The translations under genes were made by a program, and so were the position numbers. Source: Arthrinium phaeospermum (Eukaryota; Ascomycota; Sordariomycetes; Amphisphaeriales; Apiosporaceae). From it: a stretch of 64,000 nt of DNA. The DNA lies in contig QYRS01000002.1 of assembly GCA_006503535.1 (NCBI GenBank), forward strand, positions 1,178,001 to 1,242,000, written 5' to 3'. Numbering within the stretch: position 1 is the first letter of the stretch; each line of letters begins with the position of its first letter. This document shows positions 13,384 through 25,176 of this stretch, piece by piece. The notes below the pieces were generated by a model that was given only the letters and a program-made list of their open reading frames with translations, was not told the DNA's origin and ran no database searches.

Positions 13384-15084
13384 CTAAGTGCCGTCGGACG
13401 ATGATGGGGATTGAGTTTTCTCGTCGTTGGGCACTGCTTCAGAGTCCTCGGGCACCGGATCGTCCGAGTCGGTAACTTCTGTGGTTTTTATCGTGGATTC
13501 GGTCTCGCCTTGTTCAACTTTCTCGACCTCCTCGGCTTTATCGCTTTTCTCTGATTTCTTGCTTTTCTTGCTCTTCTTGTCTTTCTTGTCTTTCTCCGAT
13601 TTCTCTTCCACCTCCTCTGCTGGGGGCGCAGATGGTGCAGATGGCGTGGAATCTTCGGTGCTCGTGTTGTTGGGTTGTTCCGCTGATTCAACCTTAGAAT
13701 CGGGTGAGTTCTCAGTATCTACCTCTGCTTCATGGCTCTCTTGGCCGTGAGGTTCTTCAATTGCCTCCGTTATAGTCGGTTCCTCGGGGTCAGGTGTAGG
13801 CGCATCTCCCTCTTCGTTTGCGTGCTCATTAGTGAGCTCTTTGGGCTCCTTGGGTTCTTGCTGTTTGGGCGAACTCGAGGTTTCTGCCGCCTCGTGATCA
13901 AACATTTCACCCTCCACAATGACGGGTACCTCGACCTCCGACTCCTCTTCGACGATCTCGGGATGCGAACTGAGATGCATGTTCCTCAGTTTGTTCGCTA
14001 CGTCGGAGTTTTCATCCTCATGTTCTTCGATGACCGTTGTCACGGTGGTGCTCATAGATGGGCGGCTCGAATGACGCGCGGTGTTGCTACGCCGGGCGTG
14101 GAGAGGTTGGTCATCGTCATGGGCATTTTCTTCCCTTTCTCTCGACGGCGGCCTTGCTATGGCCGTGACGCGAAGCTGGCTGTCCTCCTTCTCGGGCTGT
14201 GCGGGTTCCAACCCCTCAGCCTCGGGAGGCAACTTGTAGTTTTCGGCGGGCAGCAAGTCGTACAGGTCGCATACTGTTTTGAAGAATACGTAGAGTCCAG
14301 TCTGGGCTTCCACGGTCCAGAATACGCCACGGTGTTGAAACCAGGCGTGCGCGAAGATGCGATGCAGGCGACGGAAGACGTTAACCAGGTTCTTCAGCAC
14401 AGCACCTTTGTCGTGGCCCTCTGCCGCGACTACGAAGCGCGAAGGGAATATCTTGGGATTGGTGACCACATTGGCGGCCCAATCGAGAGTGTGGCAGCAA
14501 TAGTCGATAGCGCAGCAGCTCTTGGGCTGGTCGTGAACGGCACACAGAAACTGCCATTCGGAAGCCCTCATTTCTGGACACGTGGCTTGTGAGCAGGGCG
14601 GGTTGTCGAAAAGAAAGCCAACGATGAGGCTGTTGCACTGAGCGATAAGGAAGCGACATAGTTCGTACAGCCACAGAGTGCGATCAATGCCCGGCGGGGG
14701 CGTCGCAAGCTTCTCGGCCGTCTGTCTAGTAATGGGCTGGGTGTTGGACGCGGTGTGGTGATAATGCAAAGCGGCAAGGTGCTCCTGGAGCTGGAAAGCG
14801 GACTCCAGCTAGAGTCGAAGGTCAGTAAGCGGGTTGGAAGCAGTCTGCGCATTTTAGAAACGTACTTCTGACAGAGGTATTAAGGGAGGACCAGCGGCCA
14901 TGTTCTCGGCCTTGGTGCCTGGGTGTATGCGCCGCTTCGCATTGGCGTCCGCGATAGTCTGCTCCATCTCTTGCGCTTGACGACTGGCAGTGGTTCCTAA
15001 GCCGGGGGACTTGGGTCCGAGTTGGATCTCGGCCGGGGGAGGAGGGCTGGGTAATCGCGGGGAACTGGGCGGCAGAGTCGACAT
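13384..15084 (-). CDS. MOB3/phocein (MOB4-type) Mob1-family protein, STRIPAK component
   Basis: Exons 15084..14866 and 14808..13384 give 547 residues. The intron has a GTACGT donor, a TTACTGAC branch region and a TAG acceptor. A Pro-rich N-terminus (about 1-75) precedes the Mob domain at roughly 95-260. Recognisable elements are CPEMRASEWQFLC, AIDYCCHTLDWAAN, FPSRF and FRRLHRIFAHAWFQHR, which match phocein/MOB4 rather than the MOB1 kinase activators. The remaining half is disordered, rich in Glu, Pro and Ser, with a lysine block of repeated KKDKKSKK. Fungal MOB3 belongs to the STRIPAK phosphatase-kinase complex and is known to be needed for hyphal fusion and fruiting bodies in Sordaria and Neurospora. 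It is divergent from the zinc GTPase, sharing a promoter region of about 570 bases. The frame ends in TAG followed by an in-frame extension. Confidence 0.88.
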
Positions 15085-15654
15085 GATGAGAGAAAGAAGA
15101 GGCCCAAGCCTCGAATGACACGGGTCTTTAGTAGTTGTTGGTGTTTGATGGGCGGAGACAGGTTTGCGCTCGCAGAGTTGTTGGACATGCAGACGTGGCC
15201 CGTATTGCCACAGACAGATGTGATGTTGGCAAAGAACTTGCAGTGGGCGGCTAGCTGGCCGAGACGCGGTGCGACGCAACAAATCAATTGAGTGGAAGTT
15301 GGATGAGGGCGTGTCAGTCGCCAGTGCCAGGCATGAGCTGAGCTGCTGAGCTAACCCCTGCCGCTTTTTAGTGGCCGTCCCTTCCAAGGTCCAGGGTGAT
15401 TTCATAACAGCATAACTCTACCAGAGTTGCTTGCATTTATCCAATTACCCCCCATATCTGCATAACAATTGCATCACTCGTTCACTGTGCTTTGGCTGCC
15501 AACAGAAAAGCAGCAGCAGCAAACAGCGTTACCAATCGGATAACAGCCGAATAACCCACGACAGACATTTGCATACAGAAAGAGAAGCTAAAGCCAAACT
15601 TGTGCCACTCAATACTTTCTCGACTCGAGCGACCCCTGAGAACAATCCCCCAAT
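15085..15654. promoter_or_regulatory. Divergent promoter region, MOB3 (-) and ZNG1-like (+)
   Basis: 570 bases separate the two start codons. Both flanks are C/T-rich in the direction of transcription near their starts. No specific binding site was assigned. Confidence 0.5.
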
Positions 15655-17042
15655 ATGGAAGCAGATGACGACTTCCCACCTGAGCTGGTTGAGACCACGT
15701 CCAGCGGGGTCGCTGAACCAGAAGAGCCGTCTGAGAAGGCAGTCAAGGTGCCCATCACTATAGTGACAGGTATAGCACCACATGAGCTTCCGCGTGTTCA
15801 ATCATGTTAACACACCAGTTTAGGTTACCTTGGGGCCGGGAAGACCACCCTCCTGAATTATATTTTGACCGCTCAGCATGGCAAGAAGATTGCGGTCATT
15901 ATGAATGAATTTGGTGACTGTAAGCTGCCCGAGCTAATATCATGAGCCCTGGTCGGGGCTACGGGAACTAATGAAGAGGCAGCCATTGATATTGAGAAGT
16001 CCCTCACCGTGAACAAGGGCGGAGAGCAGGTCGAGGAGTGGCTCGAAGTCGGCAACGGTTGTATCTGCTGCTCAGTGAAGTAATAAGCATTTCCTCCACA
16101 TCGGCTGGTACAGGCTACTAATCAATACCCCCTCAGAGATTCTGGTGTAAATGCCATCGAGTCCTTGATGGAAAAGAAGGGTGCTTTCGACTATATCCTG
16201 CTGGAAACGACGGGCTTGGCTGACCCCGGCAACCTGGCGCCCCTATTTTGGGTTGACGATGGGTTAGGGAGCACAATCTATCTGGACGGTATTGTCACTC
16301 TGGTTGACGCCAAAAACATTCTGAAGAGTCTCGACGACCCGACCGGAAAGGTCGAGGGGCACGACGATGACCATGATGCGCATGGACCCCTTATGACTAC
16401 CGCACACGTTCAAATATCACACGCCGACGTCGTAGTTATTAACAAGTCCGATATTGTGGATGATGATGGCCTTGATAAAGTCAAGGACCGCATCCAAGCC
16501 ATCAATGGTCTCGCCAAGATTCACGTCACGAAACAGGGCGTCATTCCCAAGCTAGAAGGTTTCTTACTCGACCTCCATGCCTACGACAACGTGGATGCAT
16601 TGGATACCGCGGCAAAGGGGCATAGCCACTTGGATCCGGTTTGTAGAGAGACAACCCCATCGCCAGCTTATAAAGTCACTGACACATTGCGTAGACCATT
16701 TCCACTGTTGCGATAAACGTACCAACCTTGCTACCCGAGCAACTTGGCAAGGTCGACAGCTGGCTGAGATCTGTGCTGTGGGAAAGCGAAGTGCCGGGTA
16801 TGGATGAGAAGCAGAGCGAAGGGTTGGAGATCCATCGGTTGAAGGCGCGCCTGGTATTTCAGGATGGAAAAGTGAAAATGATTCAGGGTGTTAGAGAGGT
16901 CTTTGAGATCTTTGACGCTCCGTCGTCCCAGTCCACCCCTGAAAATGGCACGGACACTCCTGTGTCGGGCAAGGTGGTCATAATAGGGAGGCAGGTGCAA
17001 GCTATCGATTTGGAACGCAGCTTCCTCGATGCTCTTAACTAG
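15655..17042 (+). CDS. ZNG1: ZNG1-type COG0523 zinc-transfer GTPase
   Basis: Exons 15655-15769, 15824-15919, 15983-16079, 16137-16638 and 16695-17042 give 385 residues. The P-loop [10 protein letters not shown] is assembled across the first intron. MNEFGD, the metal motif [10 protein letters not shown] (CxCC), LETTGLADP and the guanine-specificity motif NKSD follow in the expected order. A His/Asp-rich insert ([12 protein letters not shown]) and a second HSH sit in the metal-handling region, and a CobW C-terminal domain ends the protein. ZNG1 (CBWD in animals) delivers zinc to methionine aminopeptidase 1 using GTP. Its N-terminal CPELVP docking motif is represented here by FPPELVE, without the cysteine. 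All four introns have good GT/AG signals and are required for the frame. Confidence 0.93.
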
Positions 17043-17685
17043 TCTTTTGAGGGTCCCGTCGTTTCTAGAAGGGATGGAGCAGGTGGGACGTAGCCGCCAA
17101 GACGGAACAGTCTGGAGACCATAGCCAATAAAGCGATTATGATCCAAGTTGCTGCAATTGACGGACACTACGCATTCCTCTTGAAGATATTAGTATGGGA
17201 AAGAGCCAGTTTCGGCCTCCGCAATCGACAGGAGAGGCATGGGAAGCGGTAACAAAGGACGATGGCCATCCCACAAATAGGGTCAATTCCGCAGTCTGGG
17301 TATCCCGAACTAGACCTAATCGATATACCCAGCTAGCTTTGCCCTTTTTTCCCAGCTACAGATGTATGCATATCGCAGAGTGTGGGGATGCGACAGAGAT
17401 AGTCGCAAGGCTGTTGACTAGCGTGGGTGAGCAGCCCCATCCCCCATGTCGAGAAAGTACCATAGGCGGTACAGTCAATACCTGGCGACGCTTGGGCCAT
17501 CAGTGAGCTAATATGGGAAATTCGTCAACCTACAGGCTGGCGACCTCTGGAACGAACATATGCCACTCTCTTGCAGCAAATACCCGTCCCCATTTCTGCG
17601 AGACCCCAACGACACCGCACGAGACCCTTAGCCAACGAGACCCAGAAGAGTACGATCGAGAGCCCCGAGGCCCTCCAGAGAAGAC
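17043..17685. other. Intergenic, upstream of NOT2
   Basis: Contains the 3' flank of the zinc GTPase and the NOT2 promoter and leader. Only short overlapping frames are present; no gene was recognised. Confidence 0.6.
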
Positions 17686-20600
17686 ATGAATCGACCAGGT
17701 ACAGCCAACCCTTCTTGTTTCCCAAAGCCTCGTGTGCCCCGCTGTTTGCCTTCCACGAAACCCTCGACGACTTGTGTTCCCATGCGCGCCCATCTCGTCC
17801 TCGCCTGTCCGCGGCCTTTAAGGGGTGCCATGTGCAGAGTAGAGCTGTGCGACTATCGCGGCCGACCATTGAGGTCTAAGATGATGCCACGGCCGCTCTG
17901 GGCCGCTGGGCTCCTCAGCTCGACCCGACGAGGCTAGAAACTCCATCCCAGCAGCAGCCTCGATCGAGGGCATAGAGGGTCCGCCGGCCACCCGATGAGA
18001 CGCACACGAGAGGCCGAACCCGTCACCATGATATAAATACGGCATGGCGATGGACCCAGAGGATGCCCGTTCGTTGCCTTTGGCATTGGCTAATAGTACA
18101 TCTCCCCCAGGCGCGGTACCGCAAACCCTACGAGGGATGCCGACAGGATTCGGTGGTGGCCAGCAACAACCACAGCAACCTGGAAGAGGGGTGTCGAATA
18201 GGTTACCGAACGGCAAGATAGGTATGGGACAAAGTGGCGAAAAATGCGTTCGGGTGTTCCGAAAAAAGCGAGACTGACTCCATTTGCGACAACAGCGAAC
18301 AATGGTGGCGGCTGGGCCTTCGGCGCTGGGATGCCAATGAGCGGCGCAGGGCTTCAGAACTCGTCAAGACAATTGGGCGGGAACATCAGTTTTGCGCAAA
18401 GCCTTAGCGGCTCGTCACCAGCTACACCACTGGACTTATCGTAGGTGCCCTCCTTCCATTGTTTTCGATAAAGCTCGGTGTTTTGGGGGCCTCTTACGCT
18501 ATGCCACAATCGCTTCCCGAGCTTCCTTCCCCAGCAACACCCAGCACAAAAAGCCCATTTGATATCCTTTCTGCCACTTTCTTGCATGCCCTGCTTTGTT
18601 TGCACGCGTATTCTCGACATCATTACACTCCCTGGTTTTGGTTGCTGGAGTTCGAGTGGGTAGTATCTCATTACTTCATTTTCATCATGGCTACCTTGAC
18701 TTCGAAAGACAAGGACCCTGGCATCGCGTCTAGTGTGATGTCGAAGAAGCAGCAACGTGCTGCCAAGCGAAAGCAGAAAAAATCGGAGCTTGAGCAGCAG
18801 GTCTCACATGAGAAGCCTGGTGAAGACACTGCACAAGACCAAGAAGGCGAGGGTGTGCTTTCTATGCAGGAAGTCGGCGATGGCCAAGTTGATGATGGCC
18901 CAGTCGGCGACGTCCAGCAAATGCAAGCACTCGGCGATGCGCAGGTCGATGATGTCCAAGTCGAGAAAAAAGGCAATGACATGCAAGTCATGCAAGACGA
19001 GGACGATGCGTGCAAGCCTGCCAGCGCTCGTTCCTTGCCTGCAGGAAGCCCTGCCCTGCATGCCTCCGAGGTTTACAAACGGTACTCAAAGCTGAGGAAC
19101 CCATTCCATCCATTGCCGTTTGCCCATTGATCAATTTGGTTCATACATTCGCAAAACCCCCACCTCACCTTCACACACTGCGCATGCTCTTTTTCATCTT
19201 GACCCATACTAATTTTGTTCCTAGGGAATTTCCGTCCTTGTCGAATAACGCTCAACTTCCTTCAACAAGCCAATCATCCTTATGGTCGTCGGCTGGTAAC
19301 AGGAACATGCCTCCCATACAGCGGAACCAGGGCACTCCCTTGTCCCAGCAAGGACAAGAAGATATCTTCTCCTCGTCTTCGCGACTCGGTTCCAACCAGG
19401 GATCCTTCCGCTTCGGCGGCTCTCAAGGCAGCGTAGGCCAGCCATCCCAGCCTCAACCAAGTAGTATCGACGACTTCCCTCCCTTGAACAACAATAACAA
19501 CAGCGGCTTCCGAAATGGCAATGGTGATATTGGCCAGGAGCGCGGTTCCAACCTGATGTCAACACTGGGCTTTGGCGCCACCACGAGTCCGGCACCGGGC
19601 ATGCAAGGCAGCAGAGCCGGCAATGGCTTGCTGAACGCTCTCTCCGAGAATTCCCGATCCGGTCAAGTTCGATCACCCGACGTATCCAGTGCTCCCGGTA
19701 AGAAATGCGCGCACTCTAAACGTTTCGGTCCTGCATCAGCTAAACCCGTATTTATCAGGTTCTGGACGACCCCAGGATTCACGGGGTGCCATTGGCGAAG
19801 AGCAACGCCAAAAACCCCCGGGTTTTCGAGACGACAGTCTAGCATCCCAGTCGTCGTCACAGGAAGCTGCAGCTCAGTCCTCGGAAAGCCGACATCCACT
19901 CGGTGCAATCGGCAACGATATGCCTTTGGGAGCCAAGGCAAAGGACGAGAAGGACACCCAATCTCCTTCGGTGAACGATCCTCTGGCCGGTATGGCACCC
20001 ATAGATAAGTGGGGTATCAAGGGCCTGCGAACCCTGATGAACAACTATCCGGATTACCAAGCCGCTATTACTGGCATCGACCCTCAGTTGTTTGGTCTGA
20101 ACTTGCAGTCTACCGAGTAAGTCGGATGCTTCATATTGATGCCGAAGTTGTGATTAACAAGCTTTTTAGGCTCATCACTACGCAGCAGGTGTCCGTGGTC
20201 AATGACACACCACCGCGGCCTGTCATCCCGAACTTCCGCCTTCCCGAATGCTACAGCGTCAGCAATGTGCAGCCTCTGGACAACAAGATATCAAGCTTCA
20301 ATGAGGAGACTTTGATGTGGATTTTCTACAGCTGCCCTGGTGACGTTAAGCAGCACCAAGCAGCCATGGAGTTGTAAGTACAAGTGACTGCACATATCCG
20401 AGGAGGTAACCCACCGTGCTGACTGTTCCCCAGAAATAACCGGAACTGGAGATGGCACAAGAAACTGCAGTTGTGGTTGACCAAGGATGAGATCATGACG
20501 CCGCGCCTGCTGAGCCATCAACATGAGCAAGGCTACTACATCATCTGGGATACGACAACCTGGCAAAAGACACGGGTATGTTTTCACGTCAAAGCTTGAG

Positions 20601-20692
20601 ATTGCGTGCCACAGTAGCTAACAACGGTATAGCGAGAGCTGGTTCTGTACTATGCAGACCTGGACACAGCCAATGGAGCTGCTGCTGCATAA
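17686..20692 (+). CDS. NOT2: CCR4-NOT transcription complex subunit 2 (NOT2)
   Basis: Exons 17686-17698, 18111-18221, 18296-18440, 19225-19697, 19759-20116, 20170-20373, 20434-20575 and 20633-20692 give 501 residues. The C-terminal NOT2/3/5 domain is clear: DKWGIKGLRTLMNNYPDY, PNFRLPECY, FNEETLMWIFYSCPGDVKQ, NRNWRWHKKLQLWLTKDE and GYYIIWDTTTWQ. The N-terminal half is Gly/Gln/Ser-rich with EFPSLSNNAQ, as in filamentous fungal orthologues. NOT2 scaffolds CCR4-NOT, which deadenylates mRNA. Exon 1 encodes only MNRP and a split Gly, followed by a 412-base intron with a GCTAAT branch and CCCCCAG acceptor; an alternative ATG at 18044 lies in that intron. The third intron is 784 bases and carries a long open frame. 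Confidence 0.93.
18501..19130 (+). CDS. Candidate nested open frame inside the NOT2 third intron
   Basis: The frame is stop-free from just after the splice donor to 19130; the first ATG is at 18501 (209 residues). A better-placed ATG is at 18687 (TCATCATGG, 147 residues). From there the product is MATLTSKDKDPG, then a basic block KKQQRAAKRKQKK, then an acidic Gln/Asp-rich part with an imperfect internal repeat (VGDGQVDDGPVGDVQ, LGDAQVDDVQVE). It matches no family I know. The intron is more than ten times the usual size here. It could be a nested gene, an alternative exon, or a chance frame in an expanded intron. Confidence 0.35.
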   Translation: MPQSLPELPSPATPSTKSPFDILSATFLHALLCLHAYSRHHYTPWFWLLEFEWVVSHYFIFIMATLTSKDKDPGIASSVMSKKQQRAAKRKQKKSELEQQVSHEKPGEDTAQDQEGEGVLSMQEVGDGQVDDGPVGDVQQMQALGDAQVDDVQVEKKGNDMQVMQDEDDACKPASARSLPAGSPALHASEVYKRYSKLRNPFHPLPFAH

Positions 20693-21419
20693 GATAGGGC
20701 AAGGTTGTTGCATACATGGGCGGCTTTGTATGCTAGGCTCCGTATGAGGAGACACCACCAACGAGGGATCTGACGTTTTGCTATCGGCGTATGCAGAGCC
20801 AGGGAACATGGCATCATTAGGCACTGGACGCGTTGTTTTCTCGGACGCCAGGCTGCTCGGTATCGGCTGGTAAGGCGTTTTCACACCTGCAACATAAGGC
20901 TAGGCTTCAATTTTCGAGCAACTGGGGCTCGAATCAATCGTGAGCTTTTGCAGCCTCACCCCTGATAAATTCTGATCCCAACTCGTATTTTCGTGATCGC
21001 AGCAGTGCATGTATGTACGCATTGTCAAGTCGTGCCTCGTTTCTACCAACCGATGATGGGTACTCCACGCACGCCACCGTAGGAGGGGGAGAGACGAAGC
21101 TTTGGAAGCATTACCGGTAAAACTTGTGATCACGCAACACGAACAAGTGAGAGAGGTTTTGTTGGCGGGTGGTTCTTTTTTGCATTTGAGGAACCTTCAC
21201 AGTAATCCACCGTGCGAACCCCTAACAGACAGACATCTACACCAGAATATATAGCCCCTCTTGCATGAATACATAATCCTTCAAAAGTCCTACCGGCCAA
21301 CTACCTGCCAATCGTCATATACTCGTTCAATCGTCACAGCCGTAATCCGACCAGATGTACAATAAACCTGGCTCCAAGAAAAATACTCAAAAGTCCAACG
21401 CGCGAAAAGCACAGACAGA
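20693..21419. other. Intergenic, convergent 3' ends of NOT2 and SMC2
   Basis: No gene was recognised. It should hold both 3' untranslated regions and polyadenylation sites. Confidence 0.65.
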
Positions 21420-24400
21420 CTACTTGAAGTCGGCGGCCGTAAGCGCCTGCACCATACTGGTACCCTCGGAGAAGCGGGTACGAAAAATGCGGTTGGCGTT
21501 CTGGAACATGCCGTCCTTCAAACTGACGACGATGAACTGCGAGCCCTTGAAGCGCGTCTTGATCAGGCGACCAATGTTCTGCGTGTGCGACAGGTCCAGC
21601 GCAGCGTCGACTTCGTCCAGAATGTACATGGGGGCGGGCTTGAACTGCAGCAGGGCCATGATGAGGGATAGGGCAACCAGGGATCTGTGTGCGCGGGTTA
21701 GTGTCATGTTTTCGTGCCATATATGCAGTTTCTAAGCAGCAAGAGAGTGGGGAGGGGGGATTAGCATACCTTTGACCACCACTGAGTTCCGTTAGACTCT
21801 GTTTCCACACCTTACCGAGACAGACCTTGACCTCGAGACCCTCGTTGATCGTCTTGCCCTCGGGCGGGTCCAGCTTGGCAAAACTGCCTCCTGGCAACAG
21901 TTCGGAGAAGATGTTTCCGAAGTCTCCGTTGACCTTCTCCCAAGTCTCCAGGAGGGCCTTCTTCTTGTAGTCGTCGAGACTGATGATGGTCTCCTCGATC
22001 TTCCGCTTGTCGCGGATAACCGTCTTCATCATGTGCTTGAGCGAGACCTCCTTCTTCTCGACGCTGTCAATCATGTTCATGACCTTGGGGTTGATCTTCT
22101 TCTTCATGCCCTGGAAACGGTCCGTCAGAGTCTTGAGCGTGGCCTTGCACTCGGCAATGTTCTGGCCCTTGAAGTCGTACGGAGTGCCCGTGCGCCCGAA
22201 GTTGTCCTTCTCGTCCGCAATCCAGTCGTGCTCCTTCTCCATGTGCGCAACGGCTTGGACTGCGTTCTGTTGCTCCTTGTGGAACTTCTCGACGGTGTGG
22301 CCTAGCTTCTGCATTTCCAGGCCTTCCTCGGCGACACGGCTGCCCTTGGACCGCATGGCGTCCTCCAACGAACGAAGCTCGTCGTCGAACAGAGTGAGTT
22401 TCGCGCGTTCGTCGTTCAACGCGGCCTGGACCTCGTCGTGAGTCTCCTGCAGTGTCGATTGTTTCTTGACGAGTTCCTCAATCTCCTGCTGCTGAGACTT
22501 GATGGCTAGCTCAACCTCTTGGAGCTGTTCACGTGCCGCCGCAAGATCGCCCGACACTTGCTCTGCATCGAGCTGTGCATTTTGCACCTCCTTCTGTAAA
22601 GTCTTGAGGGCCGCTGAGTTCTTAGACAGCGTAGCCCGCAGCTCGTCGAGGGAGGCCTGTAGCTCCACGAGTTTGGAGTCTTTGTTGTTCTCGAAGTCCT
22701 TCATGTCCTTCTCGATCCGCTTCACATCGGCACTGGCCTCGACCTGTCGTTTTTTGGCCGTCTCGCTATCCGATTTCAGTTGAACAATCGTCTCCTTCAT
22801 GTTCTGTACCTCCTGGATGATAGACGAGGAAGAGTTGCCACTGATCTGTTCCTCCGCAAGCTTGATCTCGTGAGACTTCAGGTCAAGGTCCTGCTTGATT
22901 TTGCGTGCCTGGTCCAACTTGGACTTCTCCTTTTGAATGTGGCCCTGCAGCTGAGTCAGAGAAGTCTGGGCTTCGCTCAGTTGGCGGGTGATGTCATTGA
23001 GCTTCTGCAGAGTGAGGAGGACACCACTGGAGTTGGGTGCACTTCCACCAGAAAGCGTCCCCGATGGGTCGTACGAGTCGCCATCTAGAGTTATGCTTCT
23101 CATCCGAACGTTAGGATCGAATGTGACCCGCTTCGCTGTCTCTGCATCCTCGCAGATCAGAGTGTTGCCGAAGACGAACCCCATGGCTGCAGAAACCTCA
23201 TCATCGTATCCAACAAGCTCAAGAGCCAGATCCACCTTGCCCGGGGCAATCCTTTGTGCTGTAGCAATCGTCTGCGCCGAAGCCTTGAAAGAATTGATCT
23301 TGTTCAGGGGAATGATGGTCACGCGCTTTCGAAGTTTGCCGCCCTGCAGCAGCTGCGTACCCGTAACTTCATTGTCAACGACTACGTTGTACAGGCGACC
23401 GCCAGCGCAAATCTCCAGGGCTTGGCCGGCTCGGGTGTGCTCTTTGTTGAGGGTGAAGAGCGATGCAACGAGACCTTTCACCTTCGAACGATCGAAATCT
23501 GGTGTAGGGTTGGTGTAGTTGAAATCGATGTTGGCCACTTTGCGCTTGAGAGCGTCGGCTTCCTGGCGCAGGTTGCGAATGGACTGTTGCAGAGCTGACT
23601 CCTGCTTGTACATCTCCTCCTCTTGGCCAGGCTGGAAACCGAGTTTGCCAAGTTGGGCCTCGAGTTTCTGTGACTGTACTTTCAGTCCCTCAATATCTTT
23701 TAGCAAGCCAGCATTCTGCTCCTTGGCTTTCTTGGCGCGCGGCTCTTCCTCCTTGATGCGCTTTTCGAGATGTGTTATCTTCAGCTTCGCTTGCTCTTGT
23801 TCTGTTGCTGCGTTAGCGGCCCGGTTCCTGGCGTCCTGGAGTTGGCCTTGGTATCCGCTTTCTTGGCCCTCTTTGGAAGCAACACCCGTCTGGAGGGTCT
23901 GGAGAAGCTCTTCCTTGGATTCTGCGTCCTGGCTCTGCCTCGCGCTCTCCTCCTTGGCGGTGTCGTGTTTCGCCTTGATCTTCTCAAACGCTTCCGTCTT
24001 TTCCTTCAGCGTCGCTTCAAGCTCAGCAACGTTCTTCTGAACCGAGGTCAGGCGCTCCTCTTCTTCGGTCTTGCTGGAGTTCTTCAATTCCATGACCGTC
24101 GCAAGTCGCACCAGCTCATTCGAGTGTTTCTTTACTTGCTCCTCGAGAGCCTGGGCCTTGCCGCCCTTCCTTAGCTCCTTGTCCCTTTCCGATTTCACTC
24201 TCTTCACATCCTCTTCGAGATGTGATATTTCACTCTTGAGTCGGGCCGCAGACTCCTCGAGATCCTTTTGTCGTTGTTTCTTGTTTCCAAGATCTGCTCC
24301 TGACTGTTCGAGCTTCTCCTGGTACTTGACGTAGTCGTGCGCCACTACCACCCTCGTCAACCTCTCGAGGTCGTTCTGCGTCTGTTGGAAATCCAGGAAG

Positions 24401-25176
24401 GCGCGCTTCTCCGTCCTTAACTTCTCGAGTTTCGGCTCAATCTCGTCGCGTAGCAGTTCGGTGATCTCCTGCAGCTTCATCTCTTTCTTTGACATGGTCT
24501 TCAGGGCCTTGTCCCTCCGGTCTTCGAACATGCGTGTGCCGGCCGCTTCCTCGATCATGGCGAGGATCTCCACCGCCTTCATGTTCAGCACCTTTGTGAT
24601 ACGACCCTGCATGATGAGGAAGTTGGGGTTGTTGATGTTAAGCTGGACCGACTGGAAAAGGTTTTGCACCGTTTGCTGTTGCGCTCGGTGGCCGTTGATC
24701 AGGTATTTGGAGGTGCCGCCAAGGACGATTTGCCTCGTCACACTGATTGTCGCATATTCTTCGAATCCGATAGGGGACTTGTTCTTGTCCCTGTTGTCGA
24801 AGACGATCGTCACACTTGCTTTCGTAACGCCGGCTTGGCCTCGCTTGTAGATAAGATCCTGGTGCAAGATCAGCACCATGCTCTGGCGTGCGATGGTTCC
24901 GACGGTTGCCCTACCTGTAAGTTCTGTGCTCGCACCGTCGTCATGTTCGTGATACCGAGTACGAAACATATGGCGTCTAGAATGTTGGACTTTCCACTAC
25001 CGTTCAGACCGGTAATGGAGTTGAAGGACTCGTCCCTGTGCGATCGCGGTGTCAACCATCAGGCAATTGTTGTGCTGTGCTGTCGCAAAGGAGGGGAAAT
25101 GGACTTACCATCCCGAAATCACCGTCCGCACCGCATACGACTTGAAGCCGTCTATAATTACCTCTGTCACCCTCAT
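21420..25176 (-). CDS. SMC2: Condensin subunit SMC2
   Basis: Exons 25176..25109, 25035..24915, 24858..21770 and 21684..21420 give 1180 residues, the usual SMC2 length. The N-terminal head starts [15 protein letters not shown] and carries the Walker [11 protein letters not shown] first coiled coil leads to the hinge (around [24 protein letters not shown] and [11 protein letters not shown]). A second coiled coil and the C-terminal head follow, with the signature LTELSGGQR completed across the last intron and the Walker [13 protein letters not shown]. With SMC4 and the CAP subunits it forms condensin, which compacts mitotic chromosomes. The short terminal exons have clean GTAAGT/GTAGGG/GTATGC donors and AG acceptors. 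The assignment is essentially certain. Confidence 0.97.
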
